Shown in pieces: positions 7,943-16,864 of a stretch of DNA of 64,000 bases (within the stretch, counting starts at the first letter, position 1; each line of letters starts with the position of its first letter). The stretch comes from Neobacillus rhizophilus (lineage in GTDB: Bacteria > Bacillota > Bacilli > Bacillales > Cytobacillaceae). A program made the translations under genes and the position numbers. Where the stretch lies: assembly GCF_018343535.1 (NCBI RefSeq), contig NZ_JAGYPF010000004.1, positions 81,656 to 145,655 of the forward strand. Reading direction: 5' to 3'. The notes below the pieces were generated by a model, which did not search any database, was not told where the DNA came from, and saw only the letters and a list, made by a program, of their open reading frames with translations.

Positions 7943-9307
7943 ATGAAAAAGGTACGAATTGGGGCTGCCCAAGGCTTTTATGGTGACAGCATCGAAGCGG
8001 CTGTCGCAACCGCTGCAAAAGGGAATGTGCAATATCTTTGTTTCGACGCCCTGGCCGAGCTGACGATGGCCATCCTGGTTAAGGATAAACGAAAAAATGA
8101 ACAGGCAGGCTTCACCAAGGATTTGCCGATGCAAATGAAGGCGCTGCTGCCATTTGTAAAGGAAAAGGGTATTAAGCTGTTAACGAATGGAGGAGGCATT
8201 AACCCGCTTGGGGCTCAACAGGAAATCCTAAAGGTAGCAAGGGAAATGGGAATGAGCGGTTTAAAAGTAGCGGTCGTGACCGGGGACAATGTACTGGACC
8301 GAATACCTGAGTTTTTAGAAAAAGGATATTCCCTTAATCATCTTGAAACTGGTGAAGGTATCGAGGCGGTTAAAGACAGACTGGAGTTTGCCAACGCCTA
8401 TATCGGTGCCAAGCCGATTGTGGAAGCGTTACGGGCCGGTGCAGATATCGTAGTCACCGGCCGGACCACGGATACGGCCCAGTTTTTGGCTCCGTTAATC
8501 TATGAATATGGCTGGAAAGAAGACGAGTGGGATAGACTTGCAAGCGGTATTTTTATGGGGCATTTGCTCGAGTGTTCTGCGCAATCAACCGGCGGGAATT
8601 TCAGCGGCAATTGGCAGGATATCGAAGGCTTTGACCGAATGGGCTACCCGATTGCCGAGGTGTCGGAAAATGGTGATTTTACCATTAGTAAGGTTGAAGA
8701 ACAGGGAGGCCTGGTCACGGTTGATACGGTAAAAGAACAGATGCTCTACGAAATTCATGATCCGTCGTCCTATATTACCCCTGACGTCATTGTCGATCTA
8801 ACCAGCGTTCATTTGGAAAATAGCGGGCTGAATCAGGTGAAGGTGACCGGGGTTAGAGGTAAACCGCAGACAGATACATTAAAAGTTGTCATGGGTTATG
8901 AGAACGGCTTTGCCGCGCAAGTAGTTGTCGGGTTTGCGTGGCCAGATGCCTTGCAAAAAGCAAAAAAGGTAGATGAAATCATTCGGACGCAGCTAGAGAG
9001 GTACCGGTGGAACTATGAGGAAGTTCGCACTGATTACCTTGGATACAACTCATTAAGTGGTCCTCTCGCTTTTGAACCTGAGCAGGAATTAAATGAGGTG
9101 TATTTACGGATGGCGGTCAAAGCAAAGACGAAGCAGGAAGCGGCTAGGTTTAGCCGACTCTTCCCTCCGCTGGCTTTGAATGGCCCGCCATCGATGAGCG
9201 GTTTCACGGGCAACTCTTCTCCACGGGCGTTACTCGGGATGTGGTCGACGCTGATTCCAAGGGATGAAGTTGAAAATCATGTGAAAGTTGAAGTGCAGGA
9301 GGTGTAA
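7943..9307 (+). CDS. AtuA-like protein (DUF1446)
   Basis: A 454-residue member of the DUF1446 family, named after AtuA of the acyclic terpene utilisation cluster of Pseudomonas, whose biochemical role is not settled. Recognisable segments are the start KVRIGAAQGFYGDS, LAELTMAIL, LTNGGGINPLGA, ADIVVTGRTTDTAQFLAP and ECSAQSTGGNFSG. The start ATG has a good AAAGGAGG. It is followed after three bases by the small partner gene that in other genomes is often fused to or next to it. The setting with acyl-CoA dehydrogenases and a carboxyltransferase resembles branched or isoprenoid acid degradation. Confidence 0.87.
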   Translation: MKKVRIGAAQGFYGDSIEAAVATAAKGNVQYLCFDALAELTMAILVKDKRKNEQAGFTKDLPMQMKALLPFVKEKGIKLLTNGGGINPLGAQQEILKVAREMGMSGLKVAVVTGDNVLDRIPEFLEKGYSLNHLETGEGIEAVKDRLEFANAYIGAKPIVEALRAGADIVVTGRTTDTAQFLAPLIYEYGWKEDEWDRLASGIFMGHLLECSAQSTGGNFSGNWQDIEGFDRMGYPIAEVSENGDFTISKVEEQGGLVTVDTVKEQMLYEIHDPSSYITPDVIVDLTSVHLENSGLNQVKVTGVRGKPQTDTLKVVMGYENGFAAQVVVGFAWPDALQKAKKVDEIIRTQLERYRWNYEEVRTDYLGYNSLSGPLAFEPEQELNEVYLRMAVKAKTKQEAARFSRLFPPLALNGPPSMSGFTGNSSPRALLGMWSTLIPRDEVENHVKVEVQEV

Positions 9308-9310
9308 ACT

Positions 9311-9655
9311 ATGGCCATCGTTAAGCTGAAAGACATTGCGCAAACTCGTTCCGGGGATAAAGGCAACATGGTGAATATCGGTGTGTTCGCCCCGAACCCT
9401 GCCATCTATCAAATTTTTATAGAAAAATTATCCGCCGCACGGGTGAAGGAGCATTTTATAGGACTTGTGGAGGGAGAAGTGGCCCGCTATGAACTGCCAA
9501 ATATTCTTGCGCTTAACTTTGTTTGCAAGGAGGCATTAGAGGGCGGCGGTTCAGCCTCATTAAGGCTGGATAATCTCGGCAAGTGCTTTGGTGCAAATAT
9601 GATGCGGCTCGAATTAGAAGTGGATGATTCATTATTAGCAGAACTAAGAAAATGA
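9311..9655 (+). CDS. AtuA-like ferredoxin-fold partner protein
   Basis: A 114-residue protein matching the small ferredoxin-fold domain found at the C-terminus of, or next to, AtuA-type DUF1446 proteins. The conserved start is KLKDIAQTRSGDKGNMVNIG, and a glycine-serine stretch GGGSASLRLDNLGK follows near residue 80. It lies three bases after the DUF1446 gene with the ribosome site inside the upstream coding end, so the two are translationally linked and probably form one complex. It has no cysteine cluster, so it is not a true iron-sulfur ferredoxin. Confidence 0.82.
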   Translation: MAIVKLKDIAQTRSGDKGNMVNIGVFAPNPAIYQIFIEKLSAARVKEHFIGLVEGEVARYELPNILALNFVCKEALEGGGSASLRLDNLGKCFGANMMRLELEVDDSLLAELRK

Positions 9656-9667
9656 GGTGAACAAGTG

Positions 9668-10816
9668 ATGCCATATGAACCATATTTTACGGAAGAACAT
9701 GACGAGCTTCGAAAAATGATTCGTAAATTCGTAGAAAAAGAGATTGCACCGTTTGTGGATGAATGGGAAGAAAAGGGGGAATTTCCCCGCTCCGTCTTTA
9801 CGAGAATGGGGGAGCTGGGGCTGTTAGGACTGCATTATGCGGAGGAGGTCGGCGGCCAAGGCGGTGATTATTTTTCCGGAATTGTCCTCGCGGAGGAAAT
9901 GAATAAATGTGGCTGCGGCGGTGTTCCGATGGCAATAGCTGTCCAAACCGATATGGCCACGCCCCCGATTTATAAGTTTGGAACTAAGGACCAGCATGAA
10001 CGTTTCCTCAAACCGGCGCTGAGAGGGGAAAAGATTGCTGCAATCGGGATTACCGAACCGAACAACGGCTCCGATGTCATGGGGATTCAAACGCGGGCAA
10101 GAAGAGAAGGTGACGAATGGGTCATTAATGGGGCGAAAACCTTCATTACCAATGGGACGCGGGCGGATTTCATCACACTGGTTACGAGAACATGCGATGA
10201 TCCGGGTCCGAAGGGAATAACGTTGTTCTTGGTGGAGACGAATCGCCCTGGTTTCTCTGTCGGGAAAAAGCTCGACAAGGTCGGAATGCGTTCCTCTGAT
10301 ACAGCAGAACTGATTTTCGATAATGTCTGCGTTCCCCATGAAAACCTGCTGGGGGAAGAGGGCAAGGGCTTTTATCAAATCATGTGGCAGCTTCAGGGCG
10401 AGCGCATGGTTGGTGCGGCTGGCGCTATCGGTGGTGCAGAACATGCTTATGACTTGGCGTTGAACTACGCCAAAACGAGAATAGCGTTTAACCAGCCAAT
10501 CAGCAATTTCCAGGTCATAGCCCACCTGCTTGCAGAAATGAAAACGCAAATTGAGACCTGTAAGGAATTGACCTACGCGACCGCCTACCGGTTCTCAAAA
10601 GGCGAGGTGCCTTCTAAAGAAATCTCAATGACGAAATTAGCAGCCGCGCAAATGTCGCATTGGGTCGCTGATCGCGCGCTGCAAATCTTTGGCGGGAATG
10701 GCTATATGGCGGAATATCCGATCGAACGTGCCTGGAGGGACAGCAGGCTGCCGAGAATTGGCGGCGGCACGGATGAAATTATGAAGGAGATTATTGCAAA
10801 GCAGATGGGGTTATAG
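9668..10816 (+). CDS. Acyl-CoA dehydrogenase, isovaleryl-type base position
   Basis: An FAD-dependent acyl-CoA dehydrogenase of 382 residues that oxidises the alpha-beta bond of an acyl-CoA. ITEPNNGSDV, NQPISNFQVIAHLLAEM and IFGGNGYMAEYPIERAWRD are typical. The C-terminal motif reads GGGTDEI, so the glutamate of medium-chain enzymes (EGT) is absent, while a glutamate is present in WQLQGERMVGAAG, the place of the catalytic base in isovaleryl-CoA and long-chain dehydrogenases. GTG at 9665 is an alternative start. It follows the AtuA pair closely. Confidence 0.9.
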   Translation: MPYEPYFTEEHDELRKMIRKFVEKEIAPFVDEWEEKGEFPRSVFTRMGELGLLGLHYAEEVGGQGGDYFSGIVLAEEMNKCGCGGVPMAIAVQTDMATPPIYKFGTKDQHERFLKPALRGEKIAAIGITEPNNGSDVMGIQTRARREGDEWVINGAKTFITNGTRADFITLVTRTCDDPGPKGITLFLVETNRPGFSVGKKLDKVGMRSSDTAELIFDNVCVPHENLLGEEGKGFYQIMWQLQGERMVGAAGAIGGAEHAYDLALNYAKTRIAFNQPISNFQVIAHLLAEMKTQIETCKELTYATAYRFSKGEVPSKEISMTKLAAAQMSHWVADRALQIFGGNGYMAEYPIERAWRDSRLPRIGGGTDEIMKEIIAKQMGL

Positions 10817-10887
10817 AAAAGGTAAGATAAGTGGGCAAATTAATAGAAAAATTACCAATTTTAAGAGGGAAAACCTTGTTGAACATT

Positions 10888-10990
10888 GGTTTGGCGAATA
10901 ATACTTTAAATTCGGCGAATAAGTTTCTAAAATTGGCGAATAAATTCGTGATTTCGGCGAATACCTCTTTAAATTCGGCGAATACCTTTT
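10888..10990 (-). repeat. 21-bp phased repeat array, five units, inverted
   Basis: Five units with the core TTCGGCGAATA have their GG at 10893, 10914, 10935, 10956 and 10977, again an exact 21-base period. Read on the minus strand the core begins TATTCGCCGAA, matching the arrays at 4078 and 7396. It lies between two acyl-CoA dehydrogenase genes. Confidence 0.88.
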
Positions 10991-11058
10991 AGAGTTCAAA
11001 TTACAAACTGATAATCTACAAAAAGCTACCTATTTATAGAGTGAAAAGGAGGGGTATG

Positions 11059-12246
11059 ATGGGTCACTGGATTTTTACGGACGAACACGACATGTTTCGG
11101 AAAACGGTTCGCTCCTTTGTGGAAAAAGAAATAACCCCAAATATTGAGCAATGGGAAAAAGACGGCCAAACGCCGAGAAGCCTGTATAGTCGAATGGGGG
11201 AGCTGGGCTTTCTTGGGATTAAGTTTCCAGAGGAGTATGGCGGCAGCGGTCTTGATGTTGTCATGGAAGCTGTTTTTACCGAAGAGCTAGCTAGATGTGG
11301 AGCAGGAGGTGTAGGTGCGGCCATCGGCTCCCATACAACTATTGCGATGACGAACATCTGGCGCTACGGGAACCACGAGCAAAAGCAGAAATACCTCATA
11401 CCAGGAATTAAAGGGGAGGCTATCTCAGCACTGGCGGTAACCGAGCCGGGTGGCGGGTCCGATGTGGCTTCTATTAAAACGACTGCTAAAAAAGATGGCG
11501 ACTATTACGTCCTGAATGGTTCGAAAACCTTCATTACGAATGGCGTAAATGCCGATTATGTAATTGTTGCCGCGAAGACAAAGGAAGGGCCGCAGCATCG
11601 AAATATTAGTTTATTTATCGTTGAAACTAATTCAGACGGTTTTTCGGTTGGAAAAAGGCTAAAGAAATTAGGCTGGCGCTCTTCAGATACCGGGGAATTA
11701 TTTTTCGATAATGTCATCGTGCCGAAGGAAAACCTCATTGGCGAGGAGAATGAAGGCTTCGTTTATATTATGAAAAATTTTCAGTATGAGCGGCTGATTC
11801 TAGCGTTAGGCTGCATTGGCGCCGCTGAGAAGGCGCTCGAGCTAACGGTCCAATACAGTAAGGAAAGGATCCAATTCAATAAGCCGCTCTCTGAGTTTCA
11901 GGTGCTGCGTCACAAGATGGTGGACATGGCTGTCGATATTGAAAAAGCAAGGAATCTTACCTACCGGGCTCTTTACTTGTACAGTCAAGGGAAAAACTGT
12001 GTCACGGAAGCGACAATGGCAAAGGCTGTTGCCAGTGAAATGGTGAATCGTGTTTGCGACCAAGCGGTGCAAATTCATGGCGGCAATGGCTATATGATGG
12101 AATACCCGATTCAGCGTTTGTGGCGTGATGCCAGGATTCAAACGATTGGCGGCGGCACGACACAAATCATGAATGAAATACTTACCAAACATCTGGGAAT
12201 CCTGACACCCGTGGACACCCCGGCGGATAAGGCTACTAAGACTTAA
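11059..12246 (+). CDS. Acyl-CoA dehydrogenase, second paralogue
   Basis: A 395-residue FAD-dependent acyl-CoA dehydrogenase. TEPGGGSDVASIKT, FNKPLSEFQVLRHKM and IHGGNGYMMEYPIQRLWRD place it in the family. As in its neighbour at 9668 the C-terminal EGT glutamate is replaced (GGGTTQI) and a glutamate sits in FQYERLILALG, as in isovaleryl-CoA dehydrogenases. The frame opens at GTG 11041, but the ribosome site AAAGGAGGGG at 11045-11054 points to ATG 11059. Two such paralogues in one locus suggest two successive or alternative branched substrates. Confidence 0.9.
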   Translation: MGHWIFTDEHDMFRKTVRSFVEKEITPNIEQWEKDGQTPRSLYSRMGELGFLGIKFPEEYGGSGLDVVMEAVFTEELARCGAGGVGAAIGSHTTIAMTNIWRYGNHEQKQKYLIPGIKGEAISALAVTEPGGGSDVASIKTTAKKDGDYYVLNGSKTFITNGVNADYVIVAAKTKEGPQHRNISLFIVETNSDGFSVGKRLKKLGWRSSDTGELFFDNVIVPKENLIGEENEGFVYIMKNFQYERLILALGCIGAAEKALELTVQYSKERIQFNKPLSEFQVLRHKMVDMAVDIEKARNLTYRALYLYSQGKNCVTEATMAKAVASEMVNRVCDQAVQIHGGNGYMMEYPIQRLWRDARIQTIGGGTTQIMNEILTKHLGILTPVDTPADKATKT

Positions 12247-12309
12247 AAACTTTCAAATGAAACCTGACGGAAGCTTGAAATCTAAAAAACTAGCAAGGGA
12301 GTGTTGACC

Positions 12310-13839
12310 TTGGAACGTGAACGAAAAATCCTAGCGGAACGTGAACGCATTTATCAGGGCGGACCTGACCACGACAAGATAAAGAAGATAGGAAAACTGT
12401 TTGTCCGAGATCGGCTTAGGCTCTATTTTGACGATGAACAGCCTTACTATGAAACCGGTCTGTTTGCCAACGCCACAAAGGAAAAACTGCCTGCTGACGG
12501 GGTAGTAACAGGCACCGGAAAAATCAATGACCGACTTGTATTTTTTATGGCCAGCGACTACACCGTTAAGGCTGGCTCCATCGGCAAATTCCATGGCGAA
12601 AAAATTCTGCGGATTCAGGAGGCGGCGATTCGCGGCAGACGGCCGATTGTCTATATGATTGATTCGTCCGGCGGCCGGATTGACGAAGCCGGCGGCTACC
12701 ATGTGGAGAAATACTCCGGAGGGAAGATTTGGTATAACCACAGCATGCTGTCCGGACGAGTGCCGCAGATTGCTGTACTTTACGGTCCATGTTTTGCAGG
12801 GACCGCCTATATGCCCGTTTTTTCCGACTTTGTCATCATGGTCGACAAAATTTCTGGGATGGCGATTGCTTCACCAAGAATGGTCCAAATGGCGACGGGG
12901 CAGCAGGTTGATATCGAGGAATTGGGCGGCGCCACGATGCATACGACCAAAAGCGGTTCGGCCGACTTTATCGCCAAATCCGAAGAGGAAGCGGCCGAGC
13001 TTGTAAAAAAACTATTAAGCTACCTGCCTGATCATTTTGACGGGAAGCTGCCGGAATTTCCGGCCAAGGAACCAACACGAAATCCAGCCGAAATCGATAA
13101 TATTATTCCTGCTGAGCCAAACCGTGCTTACGATGTCCGGAAATTAATCGAATCAATTGTTGACGGCGACAGCTTCCTTGAAGTCAAAGCCAATTATGCG
13201 AAGGAGCTGGTTACCGGCTTTGCCCGCTTGAACGGTAAAACGGTCGGCATTGTTGCTAATCAGCCGATGTATAAGGGCGGAGCAATTTTTCCAGAGTCGT
13301 CGGATAAAGGTGCTAAATTTGTCTGGACTTGTGATGCCTACAACATTCCGCTGCTGTATTTATGTGATACGCCTGGGTTCATGGTCGGCACAAAGGTGGA
13401 GCAAGAGGGGATTCTTCGCAAAGGCCGGAACTTTATTTTCGCCAGCTCAACGGCCAATGTTCCGAAAATGTGTGTGATTGTTCGGAAGGCTTATGGGGCG
13501 GGGATTTATGCGATGGCAGGTCCTGCCTATGAACCTGATACGACGATTGCCCTTCCTTCAGCGGAAATTGCCATCATGGGACCTGAGGCAGCGGTCAACG
13601 CCGTTTACTATAACAAAATTAAAGCCGTGGCCGATCCTGAAGAAAGGGCCGCCTTGGTGCAAAAACTGCGCGCGGAGTACCGGGCAAGTTATGACATTAT
13701 CAAGCTATCAGGTGAGCTTGTCGTCGACGATTTGGTTGTTCCAAGCGAATTGCGCCAGGAACTGATCCGCCGCTATGAAACATTCGAAAACAAGGATTTC
13801 CCGCTTCCGGCAAAAAAGCATTCAACCATTTTAAGTTAG
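12310..13839 (+). CDS. Acyl-CoA carboxylase carboxyltransferase (beta) subunit
   Basis: A 509-residue biotin-dependent carboxyltransferase that moves CO2 from carboxybiotin to an acyl-CoA such as propionyl-, methylcrotonyl- or geranyl-CoA. Two crotonase-like halves are visible. The first holds IDSSGGRIDEAGGYH and the second LCDTPGFMVGTKVEQEG, then YGAGIYAMAGPAYEPD and MGPEAAVNAVYY. The best-spaced start is TTG 12310 behind AAGGGAG; GTG 12301 and TTG 12304 are too close. No biotin carboxylase or biotin carrier gene lies in the window, so the partner must be encoded elsewhere. With an AtuA-like protein nearby, a methylcrotonyl- or geranyl-CoA type reaction is plausible. Confidence 0.88.
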   Translation: MERERKILAERERIYQGGPDHDKIKKIGKLFVRDRLRLYFDDEQPYYETGLFANATKEKLPADGVVTGTGKINDRLVFFMASDYTVKAGSIGKFHGEKILRIQEAAIRGRRPIVYMIDSSGGRIDEAGGYHVEKYSGGKIWYNHSMLSGRVPQIAVLYGPCFAGTAYMPVFSDFVIMVDKISGMAIASPRMVQMATGQQVDIEELGGATMHTTKSGSADFIAKSEEEAAELVKKLLSYLPDHFDGKLPEFPAKEPTRNPAEIDNIIPAEPNRAYDVRKLIESIVDGDSFLEVKANYAKELVTGFARLNGKTVGIVANQPMYKGGAIFPESSDKGAKFVWTCDAYNIPLLYLCDTPGFMVGTKVEQEGILRKGRNFIFASSTANVPKMCVIVRKAYGAGIYAMAGPAYEPDTTIALPSAEIAIMGPEAAVNAVYYNKIKAVADPEERAALVQKLRAEYRASYDIIKLSGELVVDDLVVPSELRQELIRRYETFENKDFPLPAKKHSTILS

Positions 13840-13862
13840 GAAAAAGATTAGGGGTGTTGGGT

Positions 13863-15389
13863 ATGGTTCAGGGGATCGGAAACTGGCTTGTGAAACATTG
13901 TAAGGTTCGGCCGGACAGACTGGCGCTTGTCTATAATGAAAAAAGGTTTACGTATCTGGAATTTAACGAACGGGTCAATCGCCTGGCTAATGCCCTCCTT
14001 GCCTTGGGGGTCAGAAAGGGTGACCGGGTTGATGCACTTCTCTTGAACACAAACGAAATGCTCGAAGGTGTATTTGCCTGTGCTAAAATAGGCGCCATCT
14101 TTGTGCCTATCAACTTCCGCTTGAGTGTTGAAGAGGTTCTATATATTGTCAATGACTCAAGGGGCTATCATTTTATTTATGACTGCCGGATGCGGCCGCT
14201 CGTGGATCAGCTGCGGACAAAGGAATCCTGTTTGCTCGAATACATCCACGTCGGCAACCAGCCACATGAAGAAGACCTGCTATATGAAAATTTGCTGGAG
14301 AATGCTTCCCCGGAAGAGCCTGGCTTTGAAATTGGACTCGATGATATCCATTTAATGATGTACACATCCGGTACAACCGGCAGGCCGAAGGGGGCGATGT
14401 TAAGCCACGGCAATACCCAATGGAATGCGATTAACTTCATTCACAACACCCCTGTTGATTACACGGATGCGACACTCGCAGCGGCGCCGCTGTTTCATAT
14501 TGGCGGGATGAGCGTGTTTACGCTTCCGCTAATCTATAAGGGCGGGGCTAATATTTTGGTTGATGGTTTTGACCCTGTAAGAATTTTGCAAAAAATAAAC
14601 GATGAACAGGTAACAACTCTATTCCTTGTCCCAGCGATGTGGCAGGCGTTAATGAGTGTGCCAAATTTTGATGCCTACGATATCTCGTCACTCCAATTTG
14701 CTGTTTCCGGAGGGGCACCTTGTCCGATTACGGTAATTGAATTTTTCCAAAAACGGGGAATACCATTTTACGAAGGCTTTGGACTGACTGAAACGGCTCC
14801 GTTTGTCAGTATCCTTGATAAAGAAAATACCATCCGCAAGAATGGCTCGGTCGGGAAAGAACCGATGCACACGACGGTCCGGATTGTCGACCCGATGGAT
14901 CGGGATGTCAGGGTTGGTGAGGTAGGGGAACTGATTGTGAACGGGCCGAATGTGATGGTTGGCTATTGGAACAAGCCGGAGGAAACGAAAGAGGCAATCC
15001 GAAACGGCTGGTTTTACACAGGTGACTTAGCCCAATTTGACGAGGATGGATTCATTTATATTGTCGACCGCAAGAAGGACATGATTATTACCGGCGGGGA
15101 AAATGTGTATCCGATTGAAATTGAGCAGGTTCTGTACCGGCATCCGAATATCCGGGAGGCCGCGATTATCGGCTATCCGGATGAAAAATGGGGTGAATCG
15201 GTTAAAGCGGTCGTTGCTCTAAAGGATAGCAGCCAAACATTAACTGTAGAGGACTTAGAACAATTCCTTGCAGGAAAAATCGCCCGCTATAAAATGCCGA
15301 AGCAGCTGGAAATTGTCGAGGCACTGCCACGCAATGCGACCGGAAAAATTTTAAAAACCGTCCTAAGGCAAAACAATTCGAAAGGGTGA
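13863..15389 (+). CDS. Third acyl-CoA ligase (AMP-forming)
   Basis: A 508-residue adenylate-forming ligase. MYTSGTTGRPKGAMLSHGN is the AMP-binding loop, FYEGFGLTETAPFV the A5 motif, WFYTGDLAQFDEDG the hinge with VDRKKDMIITGGENVYP behind it, and NATGKILKTVLR the catalytic-lysine end. The frame opens at GTG 13854, but AGGGGTG there is the ribosome site and ATG 13863 the likely start. It is followed by a MaoC gene after five bases, and the two form the end of the catabolic gene string. Confidence 0.9.
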   Translation: MVQGIGNWLVKHCKVRPDRLALVYNEKRFTYLEFNERVNRLANALLALGVRKGDRVDALLLNTNEMLEGVFACAKIGAIFVPINFRLSVEEVLYIVNDSRGYHFIYDCRMRPLVDQLRTKESCLLEYIHVGNQPHEEDLLYENLLENASPEEPGFEIGLDDIHLMMYTSGTTGRPKGAMLSHGNTQWNAINFIHNTPVDYTDATLAAAPLFHIGGMSVFTLPLIYKGGANILVDGFDPVRILQKINDEQVTTLFLVPAMWQALMSVPNFDAYDISSLQFAVSGGAPCPITVIEFFQKRGIPFYEGFGLTETAPFVSILDKENTIRKNGSVGKEPMHTTVRIVDPMDRDVRVGEVGELIVNGPNVMVGYWNKPEETKEAIRNGWFYTGDLAQFDEDGFIYIVDRKKDMIITGGENVYPIEIEQVLYRHPNIREAAIIGYPDEKWGESVKAVVALKDSSQTLTVEDLEQFLAGKIARYKMPKQLEIVEALPRNATGKILKTVLRQNNSKG

Positions 15390-15394
15390 GATAG

Positions 15395-15835
15395 ATGTAC
15401 GATAAATACTTTGATCAATTTGAGATAGGTGAAAAGTGGGAGTCACGAGGGAGGACGATTACGGAAACAGACCTTGTGATGTTTTCTGCACTGACAGGAG
15501 ACTATTATCCGCTCCATACGGATATTGAATACGCGAAAAGCACAATTTTTAAGCAAAGAATTGCCCATGGAATGCTGGTTCTATCGTTTGCGGTAGGTTT
15601 AACAAAGATGGATCCAAAAATCGTGGTGGCAAATTACGGAATTGATAAACTGCGCTTTATCCAGCCTGTTTTCATTCACGATACCATCCATGTCGAACTA
15701 GAAGTCATCGACCTTCAGGATAAAGGCAATGGCACCGGAGTCGTCACATGCAAACAATCGGTAGTCAAACAAACCGGCGAACCATGCATCGTCGGAATTT
15801 CGAAAGCCTTGATTAATAAAAGACAGCCTTCTTAA
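15395..15835 (+). CDS. MaoC-like (R)-specific enoyl-CoA hydratase
   Basis: A 146-residue single hot-dog domain of the MaoC type that would hydrate an enoyl-CoA to an (R)-3-hydroxyacyl-CoA, or do a related dehydration. The hydratase-2 motif is visible as FSALTGDYYPLHTD followed by AKSTIFKQRIAHGML, with the Asp and His that form the active site. It lies five bases after the ligase and ends at a strong terminator, so it closes the acyl-CoA locus. It adds a second hydratase to the crotonase-type one at 6598. Confidence 0.85.
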   Translation: MYDKYFDQFEIGEKWESRGRTITETDLVMFSALTGDYYPLHTDIEYAKSTIFKQRIAHGMLVLSFAVGLTKMDPKIVVANYGIDKLRFIQPVFIHDTIHVELEVIDLQDKGNGTGVVTCKQSVVKQTGEPCIVGISKALINKRQPS

Positions 15836-15862
15836 AAATACAAAAAGATTCAGAACAACGTG

Positions 15863-15889
15863 CTGGGAATAGAAATTCCCAGTTTTTTT
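15863..15889 (+). terminator. Intrinsic terminator after MaoC gene
   Basis: CTGGGAAT (15863-15870) and ATTCCCAG (15875-15882) form a perfect 8-bp stem with loop AGAA, followed by seven T. It ends the acyl-CoA operon. Confidence 0.93.
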
Positions 15890-15991
15890 GTGTTTTTTAA
15901 AAAAAGTTTCAAAATTTTGTAAACAAAACTGCTTCTATTTACGTCTAATTATGTTGGAGTTTTATTTTCGTAGAAAAAAAGAGGTGATGTA

Positions 15992-16864
15992 GTGAAAAGG
16001 TGGTTAGAGTTACCATTTAGGCTGCTTTTGATGGTGGCTGGATTTATATTTGTCTTCAATTTGCCGGCATTACTCGGCATTGGTGAAACATTAACGTTCA
16101 ACCTGGAACCGTTTTGGAACAGTGTAAAGGGAAACCTGCAAGAATTAACAAGAATTGATGACACCAGTTACATTTCCCTGTTCGATGAACAAAATTTCAC
16201 TGAAAGCTATCGCTATACGATGACCATTTTCTGTTATTCTCTGTTGACTGTTATGGGCACTGGAATGCTTGCGGCCATGCTTGTCCAACTAATGCCTAAG
16301 AAAATCAGTAGAGTACTAAAGCAGGGAATCAACTTTTTTGAAGGTGTTCCTGATTTAATGGTCATCTTTTTAATTCAATTCTTCGTGATTGTGCTTTATC
16401 GAGAGACAGGCCTAAAGTTTTTGCAACTTTACGGAGTGTTCGGGGCAAAGCCTTATGTTGTCCCAGTAGTAACGGTTTCCTTTTTACCCGCGATGCTGCT
16501 GAGCCAATTTCTTATTAAGGTGCTCGAGGAAGAAGTGGTTAAGGACTATATTCAATACAGCAGGGCGAAAGGGCTTAGTCCATTAAGAATTCTTATCATA
16601 CATATGCTTCGCAACATTTTTCCGTTATTTATCATGCAGCTTAGAACGAGTATCTGGATCATTCTATCCAATATATTTTTAATCGAATTTATGTTTAATC
16701 TGCCAGGCTTTACCAAAGTCCTTCAATTGGTTACGTTAAGGGGCGGGGGGTTCCTTGGTCTGGTCATTTGTCTGTTGTTATTTATCTTGCCACTGTTAGT
16801 GATGGAATTTCTCAGTTTAATCGCTATCAAAACAGTGAATCGAAAGGAGAGTGCAAGCATATGA
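15992..16864 (+). CDS. ABC transporter permease, peptide/nickel (DppB) type
   Basis: A 290-residue membrane protein with about six hydrophobic segments. It carries the permease signature near EEVVKDYIQYSRAKGLSPLRILIIH with a downstream glycine typical of the EAA loop that contacts the ATPase. It starts at GTG 15992 behind GAGGTGAT and overlaps the next gene by four bases (ATGA). It resembles the first permease of oligopeptide, dipeptide or nickel importers. No binding protein or ATPase gene is next to it, so the rest of the transporter is elsewhere. The substrate is unknown. Confidence 0.8.
   Translation: MKRWLELPFRLLLMVAGFIFVFNLPALLGIGETLTFNLEPFWNSVKGNLQELTRIDDTSYISLFDEQNFTESYRYTMTIFCYSLLTVMGTGMLAAMLVQLMPKKISRVLKQGINFFEGVPDLMVIFLIQFFVIVLYRETGLKFLQLYGVFGAKPYVVPVVTVSFLPAMLLSQFLIKVLEEEVVKDYIQYSRAKGLSPLRILIIHMLRNIFPLFIMQLRTSIWIILSNIFLIEFMFNLPGFTKVLQLVTLRGGGFLGLVICLLLFILPLLVMEFLSLIAIKTVNRKESASI

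Noticed and set aside
9824..10549. 241-codon antisense frame inside the acyl-CoA dehydrogenase gene
   Set aside because: Shadow of the strong codon bias of the plus-strand gene; no ribosome site or recognisable domain.
16768..16860. Extended N-terminus of the second ABC permease
   Set aside because: The extension overlaps the upstream permease gene by about 95 bases; ATG 16861 in an ATGA overlap is the normal arrangement.
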